Shown one piece after another: positions 26,635 to 36,779 of a stretch of 64,000 bases of DNA. Position 1 is the first letter of the stretch. Each line of letters opens with the position of its first letter. This stretch comes from Schistocephalus solidus (lineage: Eukaryota; Platyhelminthes; Cestoda; Diphyllobothriidea; Diphyllobothriidae), in NCBI GenBank assembly GCA_017591395.1, contig WEDG01004933.1, forward strand, positions 1 through 64,000. The letters are read 5' to 3'. Position numbers and translations under genes: made by a program. The notes under the pieces are model-generated. The model was not told the origin of the DNA. It saw nothing but the letters and a program-made list of their open reading frames with translations, and ran no database searches.

Positions 26635-26922
26635 TCAACAGTTCTTGCCATAACCTTTACACGACTGCCGTAATTTTTTGAGTTGAGAAAGCACAACTGT
26701 GAGGCTCCTGTGCCTACCCAATTCTTGAAGTGCAGCAGGTTGGGCCCCAAGAATTAGCACAGCCGGACACATCCCAGTCAGATACGGATTCCCATCAAAC
26801 AACGGCGATAATAACTGAGTCCAGGAATCGGCGGTCTTGTTTAACTGCACCTTAGATAGGCTAACAGCCGTTACCCAAGCAAAGTCAGCATGCGCATCTG
26901 GGGACTTATATCCGTAAGGCAA
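26635..26922 (-). CDS. Possible unidentified exon downstream of NTAN1
   Basis: A 95-codon minus-strand frame with balanced composition (...ADFAWVTAVSLSKVQLNK... PAVLILGAQPAALQELG...), ending KGYGKNC-stop. It lies about 270 bp beyond the NTAN1 stop on the same strand. It could be the last exon of a third co-oriented gene. I do not recognise the protein, and acceptor sites upstream are ambiguous. Confidence 0.25.
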   Translation of the reverse strand: MPYGYKSPDAHADFAWVTAVSLSKVQLNKTADSWTQLLSPLFDGNPYLTGMCPAVLILGAQPAALQELGRHRSLTVVLSQLKKLRQSCKGYGKNC

Positions 26923-27192
26923 ATACCCAGATAATTAGAAAGTAATCGTCTCTTCATTCGGTATAAAGAATAAAAAAGAAAAACCATCCAAACCCGAAAA
27001 ACAATAGTATAAATTAGGCAATGGGCCATCACAATGGCAGGAAGAGAACCTAAGATAAGGATACCTCAAAGGTGGTGGGAAATAAGGCAGTCAACGAAAA
27101 AAACACCAATGAGCTGGTTTTTAGCTTTAGGTTGTTGCAAAAGCAAAAATAATTGGCAAATAAGACTCTGGTCGCCAAAAATAAGATCATCC

Positions 27193-28283
27193 TTATAAAC
27201 GAGGGGTCAATCCGTAGGTGGCCCATAAATTTTTCGAGGCTTCCACTGACGCGTCATCCAGTGGCTTCCAAGAATTGGTTAAGGTATCGTAAGAAAAGAT
27301 TAAAAGTCCCTTGCGGAAAATCTCAGGCTCAGCTGACATGTTCGTCAACAGCTGGCCCAGTGCGCGCAACATGGTATAGAAATCCTCTGACTCTTGTTTT
27401 GGTGTGGTGGAGAAGTGTTCCAACTGTTCCCTGGGCAAATGAGCAAACTTTCTCGCCTCTACAAGAGTGAGCGGATTGAAAGAGAACGGTCGAATGGTTA
27501 TTCTGTATGTGTGTGGATCAAAAATACTGTTCATTGTCCGACTGGCTTTTTTAGACCACGTGTAGGATGACCGCAGGACACCCAGAGGGCCAGTGGCCTC
27601 AAGGGCGATTTTTGCAGGAAAGAGCTTGTTGGACCATATGTCATAGACAACATCCCGAACGACCGGCTGCAGAAAACTACCTTTGTTTGCACATTTCGAT
27701 TCATTCAGAGTGTAGGCGCAAAAAGTCTTCAGGCTGAAGCTTACTTCGGAAAGGGCTAGCTCTGTCAAAATCTGCGTGAGCACCACCCTTGAGTGACCGT
27801 GTGGGTCAGAAAAGCCCCCAACAATGTGAACCTTTGGCGGTTCCTGATCCGGTCCCCCCTTGTTGAAAGGAAGTCTATAACACTACGAAAGAATTCACGA
27901 GTCAGCTTGCCCTCTCCGCTCCCATCAAGGTGGCCGAAAACAAATGCATCGGCAGAGACCACCAGCACTGCATGACATGATGTCATCTGAGAAGTGCCCA
28001 CAAACCGAGGAAGGTAGGGGTGTGGTCGAAGATATTTTGAGTTGGAAGTCAAAGGAAAATCGGTTCTAGGAAAACAGACAGTGGCGTACTCATTCTGGTG
28101 CACATATAGGATTTCTGATTCAGAACTTATCGAGATGACACCAGTTCTCCTAAATTCTTCGGCACTGGCTCTCAGATCGGGAAGCTGAAGTAGTTCATCA
28201 ACACCCTCCGTTTTGAATAGATGAAGACCTACAATGTCAGACTTTTTCAAATGCCAGGAGCATCCATTAATCAGAAGCACCAT
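27193..28283 (-). CDS. NTAN1: Protein N-terminal asparagine amidohydrolase (one apparent frameshift)
   Basis: NTAN1 deamidates N-terminal Asn to Asp, feeding substrates into the Arg/N-degron pathway in cytosol and nucleus. The start ATG at 28283 gives MVLLINGC, matching the family's short MPLLV-type start. EILYVHQNEYATV, TSQMTSCHAVLVVS (TSC aligns with the proposed catalytic-Cys strand) and AFVFGHLDGSGEG follow. The frame then shifts, and KVHIVGGFSDPHGHSR continues to FSYDTLTNSWKPLDD and the TAA at 27193-27195. The shift lies near a six-C run (27854-27859, plus strand), and one base there would restore about 363 residues (human is 310). No GT-AG pair I tested gives the intron length class needed, so an assembly indel or true pseudogenisation is likelier. 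The gene is otherwise intronless. It sits just downstream of INTS6 on the same strand. Confidence 0.85.
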
Positions 28284-28314
28284 CGCGGAGGCGATGGTTT
28301 GATGATCGTCCACA

Positions 28315-28325
28315 GACAAGCTGAA
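28315..28325 (-). promoter_or_regulatory. Splice-acceptor-like site in the NTAN1 leader (candidate spliced-leader site)
   Basis: On the minus strand ACTGAATTTCAG precedes base 28320, 37 nt before the NTAN1 ATG. It lies about 84 nt after the INTS6 poly(A) signal, with no obvious donor between them. That arrangement is the usual one for a trans-spliced downstream cistron. Confidence 0.4.
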
Positions 28326-28403
28326 ATTCAGTATGCAGCGGTTGTCATTCTCAACGTCGAATTTTAAAAAAAATGCAGCAGGAAGTTAAAATGTGTACAA
28401 ATC

Positions 28404-28414
28404 TTTATTTTATT
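28404..28414 (-). terminator. INTS6 polyadenylation signals (two overlapping AATAAA)
   Basis: The minus strand reads GGAATAAAATAAAGATTTG about 95 nt after the INTS6 stop codon. Confidence 0.7.
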
Positions 28415-28507
28415 CCATCTTATCAAAGATAATTTCTGTACAGTATTTACAAGTATACACATGTGTACAAGGGAGAGCCAACAGGCCCGTCACGCTCTGG
28501 GGCGCGG

Positions 28508-29650
28508 TTAACCCAGACCGTTAACTGCTGTGGCGTGCTGTAGTGAGTTGCTCGTAGGTGGTCCCTTTAGGACATTGGTACCTTCGTCTATCTGTGGTAG
28601 ACATAGACAAGACCGCCACTCACCAAGGAGTTTGTACAATTCCATTCGTTTAAACCTCAATGATTCAGCCATAACAAAGGAGACTGATGCATATCGTTGA
28701 GACACATTCCCAACCAAGCTAGTTAGACCCTGAAAGACCTTGCCACCATCTAAAATGTATATTAATGCACGATCTGTACGATAAACTTACCTAAAGAAGG
28801 CCTTCTAACCAAGTCAATTAGCTCATTAACAATCTTGTGGTTGACATCAAAAGAAATTTTTTCCTCAGAAAAATGTAGTTTTTGCTTCTTCATGTCGCTA
28901 AGATCTCTCCAGAATTCCGCGTTTGGAGGTGAGAGACTGTGTTGTGGTGAACCATGGCTGAGATCGCATGTGTGAACGGGCGCTAGTAATAAAAGTCAGG
29001 AAATCGGACAGAGCGAACATACAAGCACAGGGGCTTAGATCATCCTGCTGGGGTGAATTGGCAGCTAAGCTACTGCTCCGCGACAACTTCCTCCAATTTG
29101 CATACGTTATGTAGGCGGGAAGCGGGCCTGGAGGTAACGTGTTTAGAAAAAAAAAGAGGAACGAACCTTTAGATCGACCAGCTTGATTCATACTGGACAA
29201 ACTAGACCGACGCCGGCCAGGCACAGTTATGGCAGCCGTGTTCGGAGAACAGGATTGAGTAGGAAAACCGGTGTCTTCAACAAACCCCTCGTCCGCAACG
29301 AAGGCAGCCGCCGCCTTTCGACGGAATGGGTTCCCGAAGGTATCCAAGCGTTCTGGGCCGGGCATGAGTTCACGGAGAGGAGCCACTTGTGGATGTGGAA
29401 ATTTGTAATTGATGTAGTCACCCATTTCGCTGAGGGATTGGTTGTGTATGTCCTCACGATCCATTGGGCGTCCTACACCATCTAACATAGCATTTAAGTT
29501 CGATCTCAACTTGGGCAACAGTTGCCTCAACTTCAACCGCGGAATGCTACAAGGCTGTTCGTACATCACTTTTCCTTTGGGTTTGGCCATTCCGTTGATG
29601 GCTCGCAGTTCAGAGGACCACATGGTGCGCAGCAGGTACTGATGGGGTAA
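28508..29650 (-). CDS. INTS6: INTS6 exons 10-13 (C-terminal part)
   Basis: Exon 10 (29650-29167) starts LPHQYLLRTMW after TTTTTTTACCCAG and carries PLRELMPGPERLDTFGNPF. Exons 11 (29127-29023) and 12 (28982-28791) are joined through introns of 39 and 40 nt. Exon 13 (28749-28508) follows a 41-nt intron and encodes VFQGLTSLVGNVSQRY and FKRMELYKLLGEW, the conserved INTS6/SAGE1-type C-terminal domain. Phases agree at every junction (1, 1, 1). Confidence 0.88.
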
Positions 29651-29807
29651 CTGGGTAAAAAAATGGTCAGTTTAATCAATGTGATTTTTTTCGCAAAACG
29701 GGAGAAAATCCAACCGAAGGCAAGATTGTGTTTCGGGGTCCCTGTGCGTCAAGTTTGATAGCGTAGGTGAACATAGTCTGTGGCTTAAAAAAGGATGCTC
29801 GTGACAC

Positions 29808-29851
<44 letters not shown>

Positions 29852-32800
29852 AGTGTGGGGCTCACCGATCTGCTTAAGGAACATGCATGTTCCGTTGTGC
29901 CCTGGAGCTCAGACTAGAGCCCTCGCAGGCGGTCGCATATATATATATATATATATCCCGGCCATTCCCACCAATTCTGGTCATGTTGTGATAGAAGGAT
30001 TGCATCAATCGAAGCAACTTCAGTTACCAACCACCACGCAGCATGAAGGGTTCCATGGAGTCTAGTTGGTAATAAGATTGGTATTCTAAGTGTTTGCAGT
30101 TTCATGGGGGATGAAGTTGCGAAAATAGTCGTTTATCCAAAACGCGGGAAAAGCCAGTGTTTTCAAGATGCACTCATGACTAGAAATCACTCCTTCCGAC
30201 CCCCCCCCCTCCCCGACTTGAAGGTAGTTACAAATATCTCGCCTCGGCTGCTGCGGAACAGAGTAAAAACATCGTCTAACAATTCGATGCTGCTTACAGG
30301 ACTTTTATAATTCTTATAGACCCGACCCGACATCTCCGTTGTAACGAGGATTTGCATGTACACCATGTATCCTTTCGTTAAGGCCTTATCTACGGTTGTG
30401 AACGTTAGGTTGTGCGTGCGAGCAAAAACTAGCTACTTGAGCACCGTTGTCTAAGAAGCTTTCTTCGATGTAAGTTCACTGACTTTGTCTGAAGTAAGAC
30501 AGTCCACATTCGCTGTGTCAACATCGCAAGGAACTCTAAGGCCATCCAATAAAGATAAAATAAGTGGTTGAAGCAATTTTTGGTGTCCGACTCATGAGCT
30601 CAGTGTTGTTCCCCTAGATTCGGCGCCATTACCCACCTGGAGACATCGTTGAGGTCAACTCTAAACCTGAATCGACACAATTTGTCAAGACATGCAAGTG
30701 GTTCTTGGAAATTCGGTATCCCGTCTCTATCGCTAGAAGAAAATAAATCGAGCTATCCAGGTCGGCTGATGCGCATCTTCATACGTAAAGAGGTACGATC
30801 AGCAACATCACTGAAGATGGCTAGACCAGGCATACTCATAGACATACCAAATAAGCAAAAGTAAGAAAATATAATCGTTGGCCAACACGCACACCTCAGC
30901 CGAAGGTCATTGGATATAAATTCCGTAAAAATTTCAGCGACAACACAAAGAGACTACTGCCACAACAGTCTTTGTCTGATGATTTTATAGAGGAAATACG
31001 GAATGGCATAACATGAGCGAGCATTGAACGTCGTTTATTTTCTAAAGTTGAATCAGAAAAGCATGTGGGCGATCGAATAGCATTACCAGCTTCAGCTCGA
31101 GGTTTTTCAGAGCGAACTGACAAGTGTATTTACAGTTACACAGGATACACGCGAACACTTAAACTGAAGAGAAGGTGGCGGATGCGGTCTTTTTCATCAG
31201 CAGCAGCTCAATAAAATGCTGCTGCAGGAGATTACTGAATTCCCTCATCTCTGAAACCGATTCTTCTGTCTGGTATTCTCTTTAGTTGCGGCAAATACAA
31301 CGTCTGACAGTTTTATGTCAGTCGCCGGGCTCAGAGATATGTGCAAGCGTAACGGTTCCCCAGTCGGTAACGACAGCTGACCTGCCTAGTATTCTGATCA
31401 GACTTCTTTGTTCACTTGACGACATGCCTACAATAGCCAAAGGTCTTTTTGCATATCAAAAACACCAAGCCTTTGGATATAAACAGCATAAACAACTTTG
31501 GATAGTGCCTCATAAATATCAGTCCACGCTGAGTGGGCAAGAAGCGGAAAGAAATCAGAATTGTTGGATTCCATCTCATAAATAACCGGGGTGGATATTT
31601 TTAGGCTGATTCTTAGTGGTCATCGGACTGGACAGGATTTACTGCGTGAGGAGAGAGGCAACACGTGTCTGCGAGGGAACAAGTTAGTGAGGGATTTCCT
31701 CTAGATTAATAGCTTACTTAATACAACATACGCACAACTGACATCTCAATCTAACGGTGAGTTTTATAGTATTCGGGATCAATCCCAGTATCAGTTACTT
31801 AACGGGGTTGGTTAGATAAGTAACTGTCAGTTAAGTTCTACAGTACTGCCCCACAAAACCAGTGATGCTTGGACAAAAACCGTAAGAGTGGTGAACGATG
31901 AAACATATGAATATAGTCTACGCGGTATAACTAGAAGCAGTCAAGTTTGCGGTGCGCTAGCTCCAGCCCTCACAGGACTAGTAAAATGCAATGTTCGGTT
32001 TTTTTAAAAAAAAACATAAATACGAAGTTCGCTTGCCTTTATGAGGGGGGGAGGCGATTCTGCAGTTTCAACTATGTGCACAAACTGATCATATTCCGTT
32101 TTTGCGGACTGGCGAAGTTTCTGTAGCTGATGTTTGAGTTGGTATGGTAGTGTGCGATCCAGAGAATCAGCGTTAATGACACCCTGGAAACCTAGTCTTT
32201 CAAAGGCCTTCGAAATTGGCTACAAAGACTCCATCACACATAATAAAAACATGAACGTACGGCAAAGTAATAACGGGGTATAGTCGATAGGTAATTTGAA
32301 AATTTCAAACCCCAACTCTCAGTCATCCTCATACCATGCACTTCACTTAGGTCAGCTAAAGTGAATTTGTTTAATGTAAGAGCAGAAGCAAACATACTTA
32401 ATAAGTTTGATAGCGCTAGATAATTATACGGAAGAACATGTAGGTAAACTGTCTGCAAATCAGCCGTCGCCTTGCAGTAACCAAAAGGAGCGTCTCGCTT
32501 GTGTCCGCTTCCACGGATATAGCACGGCCACGTGGCTGAGGAATCAGCCTTTTCTATTATCATGCGTGTTATCGCTGAAGGCTCCAATTCATATTTGTCC
32601 ATGGGAAAATATTCCGGGAACTTCGGCTGTGGGTCACTCGATGCACAAATATGCACGATAGGGTTCGACGGACGCGGAGGCTACGTAATAAACTTGACTA
32701 AAGTCAAACTTACGAGTTTGGAGAGGAGTAACTCGTCGTCAGGCCAAAAATTTTCGGGAATCGGCCAGGAGGACCCCACTCTGCCAACAAGTTTCACGTG

Positions 32801-33717
32801 GACGAGCTGTTTCACGTTAATGAGCTCTTTCTCATCTGAGATGATTAATAAACTACGTTCGACCTACTTGAATCATCAACAAGTTCAACAACGACGCCCG
32901 GCTGGCATTTGCTAGCAACAGCCTCGACGCATTGATGAATGGCCCGCAGATCAGACAACACAAAAGCGTCACCTCCAGTTTGTTTCGACGATATGTACAA
33001 GCTAGAAGACGCCTCGGGAGGCCTCGGTCTCGGAACCTCGAACAAAGAATCAACCAATCCGGGACTTTGTAGGAGGATACCATAAAGCCTATAATCCCAT
33101 CTATGCAGACCGGCAGTAAGGTCACCGCCTGGCACAGCGGCTGCCGCCTTAACAAGAGAAGTTAATAGTAGGGTAAAATGACTTACCGAACTTATAGCTT
33201 CGAAATTGGCATCATGCTTCGTAACAGTAATCACAACAGCGGGCTTGAAGTATGACATATAAATACCCTAGACTAGTTAAAGACAAAATAAATTTTAAAC
33301 CATTCCATAATTTTCAGATCCCACTTGCATGCGATTTAGGTTAAGGAGACGGAAGGCGTTCCCAATCGCCACCCCCAGACCAACGGTACCATCGGGTTTT
33401 ATCTGGCTTAACGCAGTGTGCAGACTCTGTAAGTCGCTACTTTGTCTCCATCCGGCCAACTGCCAAAATTATTTAGCACGCCATAATAAATTACCTTGAT
33501 ATGGTGCGGAGACGGATTTAATGTAAATATGAAATATTGATCCACCCTGTACTTGTTCATGCGTGCCTAAAATGGCGAAAATTATATATCACCGGCTAAA
33601 ACGCACTTTGTAAAATGCCTCGACAATTGTTTTAGCCGAGTCTAGCAAGGTCGTTCCCTGATAGGTCCGCTGGTTCATTGACGCACTATTATCCACTATA
33701 AAAACCACGATCGTCAT
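28508..33717 (-). CDS. INTS6: Integrator complex subunit 6, 13 exons with micro-introns
   Basis: INTS6 is part of the nuclear Integrator complex, which cleaves snRNA and promoter-proximal Pol II transcripts and recruits PP2A. Exons (5' to 3'): 33717-33607, 33566-33495, 33459-33301, 33267-33187, 33147-32868, 32835-32714, 32680-32398, 32355-32261, 32219-about 32037, 29650-29167, 29127-29023, 28982-28791, 28749-28508. The frame is continuous, about 802 residues (human about 887). It begins with a VWA domain carrying MIDAS DNSAS (VDNSASMNQ). MDKYELEPSAI, PFGYCKAT, PYNYLAL, PLRELMPGPERLDTFGNPF and a C-terminal NHKIVNELIDLVRRPS...VFQGLTSLV helix domain follow, all INTS6 hallmarks in the right order. 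About 50 residues of the human protein after the ninth exon are not found; they may be lost or lie in an unrecognised exon within 29651-32036. Confidence 0.9.
29651..32036 (-). other. INTS6 intron region (2.4 kb), possibly hiding one small exon
   Basis: This contrasts with the eleven micro-introns. It contains AT microsatellites. One exon-like block (30732-30637, acceptor TTTTCTTCTAG, donor GTGGGT, open in one phase) was noted, but its phase does not fit exon 10 directly. Confidence 0.4.
29810..29956. repeat. Two (AT)n microsatellites
   Basis: Runs at 29810-29847 and 29936-29956 in the large INTS6 intron. Confidence 0.9.
32037..33147 (-). CDS. INTS6: INTS6 exons 5-9 (VWA end, beta-barrel and linker)
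   Basis: Exon 5 (33147-32868) has LHRWDYRLYGILL and QPGVVVELVDD. Exon 6 (32835-32714) has SSWPIPENFWPDD. Exon 7 (32680-32398) has FPMDKYELEPS and PFGYCKAT. Exon 8 (32355-32261) has SNYLSTIPRYYFA. Exon 9 (32219-32037) has FERLGFQGVINADSL and YQLKHQLQKLRQSAK. The intron before exon 5 is 39 nt; later introns are 32, 33, 42 and 41 nt. The 3' boundary of exon 9 is uncertain: a non-canonical GC donor (AAAG/GCAAGC at 32036) keeps phase 0, or a GTATTT donor at 32023 gives phase 1. Confidence 0.82.
33187..33717 (-). CDS. INTS6: INTS6 exons 1-4 (VWA domain)
   Basis: ATG at 33717. Exon 1 has 37 codons (...TTLLDSAKTIVEAFYK), exon 2 24 codons, exon 3 53 codons (LAGWRQSS...FRLLNLNRM) and exon 4 27 codons (YFKPAVVITVT). 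All junctions are phase 0. The introns are 40, 35 and 33 nt, each GT...AG. Confidence 0.88.
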
Positions 33718-34849
33718 GGCAACCGCACGGAGACGGAGCGCAAATAAGCCGCAGGAACGCCGCTTGGATTGGCAGGCCTTTAACTGCGAGCGCCCATTTA
33801 TACATAGATTGCATGGCTGTGTCTGCGCTCTGATTGGCTCCGGCTCAGTTAAGGAGGCTCACCATGGTGAAACAAATTATTTGCAGATTTTAGTGGTAAA
33901 ATTTGATTGTACCTCCTATTAGACATGTAAAGAGTGCTGCCCTCACCTTTTTTAAATGTTAATTCACGTAAAATTTTTAAGATTTTTAAAATATGTTAGG
34001 GTTTAACCACTTTCATATTTGGGTTTATCTTGGTTAGCCTCCGCATTTTTAGCCAATGAGCGTTGAGCGTGTGCATTGAACGCCGACTGAGGCATCGAAA
34101 GCTTTTCTAGCTGCTTTATTTCCTCGCGTCGTCCACCTCTAGGGTTTTAGCGTGCGTTGGCCTTCTACGTGGTTGAGTGTGTACGATTTGTATGCACCTA
34201 AATTTCAGTTCTGTGCCCGCTCTGGGCATTCAGGTCTCCGTATTATATGTTTTAAACGTAATGCCGTTTTGCTAGAGGAAAATGATGTGTTGTTTCTTCA
34301 CATGCACTTTATCCTATCCGTCTGCACGCCACACCCGTTTTTTTGTGCGTTTATTTGCTAAGCCACGTCAATGATCGATCTTCCAAATAGGGTGTTTTAA
34401 TCCTTGTATCTCTGTTACGTGGGGACTGGTTTTCATGTGTGGCCGAAAATGAATAATGTGTAAAGAGAGGCGCATTTGTATCAAGGCACAGATTTTCATG
34501 TATAAATAAGGGAAAGCGCAGTCTATCCGACGTTGTTACCTCTAGTTCTCTAAATTTTTATGGCAAAATTTGGTTTTCGGCAGGCCAACTCTCGTTCAAA
34601 TTAACGAGCTTCTCGGCTTCTCGAATAGCTCACATCGGTCAAAGACAGCAGGCAGAGGAAAGGCGTCATCTACGTCTCCCGGTCTGTGTCTATAAGCCTC
34701 TCTTGTTTATCAACTGATACGTCGGATTTGATTTCAGGTGTCCGCTTAGAGCACTTATACAACGAATTCGGCTTGCGGCCGATTCATCTCAGTATTTCCT
34801 TTGCACGTCAGGAGGTAATTATCCGATTTTCCCATCAACGGTCAGTTTA
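33718..34849. other. Upstream region of INTS6
   Basis: No gene recognised. INTS6 promoter elements would be expected in the first few hundred bases, but I see no distinctive box. The open frames at 33716-33922 and 34152-34361 lack support. Confidence 0.35.
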
Positions 34850-35229
34850 GGTAGGGATACCTGGTATGGTCGCCTAAACAGGACAAGCGAATTGGACCCG
34901 CCCCGCCCGCTTAAAATATATGACCTTATAGTTAACTTCAGGAAGGGTAAATATACCCGTGTCTTAACGCTAACCATAATATACAACTAAACTGTAATCT
35001 TAAACCTAGACCTATCCTAAACCTAAACCCCACAGCTAACACGATAATAACCTTAGCCCTTAGCCTAATCATGACCCCAACCCTGACCGTAACCTCAAAT
35101 TTAAACCTAGCCCTAACTCTAAACTTAATCCTAAACATAGTTTCCTTGGAATGTGGTGCAAAGCCACATGTACAGTGAGCGGTTCCTATTCCCCTGTCCT
35201 ATTTAGGCGACCATACAAGGTATCCTTAA
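34850..35229. mobile_element. MITE copy M4
   Basis: The left end reads GGTAGGGATACCTGGTATGG then TCGCCTAAACAGGACAAGCG. The right end has CCCCTGTCCTATTTAGGCGA and CCATACAAGGTATCCTTA, inverted. The interior is rich in CCTAAACCTA- and ACCCTGACC-type words. About 380 bp long. Confidence 0.75.
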
Positions 35230-35649
35230 TGTTGGTTTTATTTTATTCTGAGCCTCTTTTCTTGCTAATAGGTTAGTGGGGAGAAAACCTATCCTTACGT
35301 CAGATAGCAGACCCTCGACCGGCAGTTTAGCGTTGCTTCACGATTATGAAACAGGATGGGAGATTGTCTTTCGCTCTGTGTTTACTTACTTCTGGTCGGC
35401 ACAACGATAAGTGCTGCCCCTCTTAATTTACTCCGCTAACGGAGCATTGTATTTTTTGCTGGTATTATTGAGCAAACCTTATAAGGAAGGGTCTCGACAC
35501 TGATGAAGCTCCTACGAGTTGCGAAAACAGATCAAGTACACAAATAGGCATTTATCGCATGCTGGTTGGTCCACGTTTATTGTCGCCGTGGTTTTTCTTG
35601 TTGCAGTTGGGGGAGTTTTAACAGCGGCCTCAGAATTCTGTCATGATAA

Positions 35650-35876
<227 letters not shown>

Positions 35877-36059
35877 CCGTAGGCCCGAAGGCATGTGCTT
35901 TGCGTTCCACACCCGAATGCGTTTTTTAAAAAAAGTTAAATTTTCAATTCAGGAAGATTTTATAAATTTAATTGAGGCTGACAATGAGAAATGGAGAAAT
36001 CTCCCTGAGGCATAAAGGGTTTTCCAGCTATGTTGGTTCCCGGTTTTAAAAGCATGCAT

Positions 36060-36330
36060 TTCCATGGTATTGTTGGAACATACGGGTCTGGAGTCGTCTA
36101 CCAGCTCTGGTGCAGTTGCGGACAAAGCAACTACGTCGGAGGAACTCGGGGATCACTCTGAACACGAATGACCGAAAATACAGCAGCATTGAAGAGGAAT
36201 AATGCTAGATCGCGGCTCATTCAACGGGACTCGACCACACCTTAAAGTTTGAAGAGGTCAAAATTCGCGCAAGAGGTGGCAAACGCGTGAGCTGTGGGCT
36301 GCTTGACTCATGGTTCTCCGGACCGTTTTC
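36060..36330 (+). mobile_element. Penelope-like GIY-YIG fragment, decayed
   Basis: The plus strand encodes VVYQLWCSCGQSNYVGGTRG, then a stop, then an Arg-containing segment and ...RLIQRDSTT. This keeps the C-x-C, Y-V-G-G-T-R and downstream basic pattern of the GIY-YIG domain. Stops show it is inactive. Confidence 0.65.
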
Positions 36331-36779
36331 AAGTACCAAGTGCAATGACTTCCCATCTCCATATTCTGTGCTGCAATTTTGCATGGAAAAAATAATTAGC
36401 CACGCGGGGAGTGCGTGGCTGACTAGCAGTTCGGGTGACAGCGAGCCAAATGGCCGGTAATCGTCATGCCAAGAATCCGCAACGGTGATACAATCACGGT
36501 AAATATCAACTGGGGTATGGACTGATAAGCAACCATCGCATCAACTACGAACCTTCGTGATGTACGCGAGTGCTACTAATTATTGTACGCATGCGGTGAC
36601 TTGGCAACTGCATCCTATAAGTACTGCGCCACTTTTGCCTCTACTACCCTTTTCTGCTGGGTTCGGGTGAGAATTCGAAGGTTCAAGCCCATAAACTTCT
36701 TGTTTCAGCGATCCCTTCCTCGTTTTCTTCCATCCTGCATATTTTGGGTTTCGTAATAAGCTAAAGTCTACAAATGTTT

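Noticed and set aside
30637..30732. Exon-like block in the large INTS6 intron
   Set aside because: It has good splice-site consensus but its 3' phase does not fit exon 10, and the residues do not clearly match INTS6. Kept only as a note.
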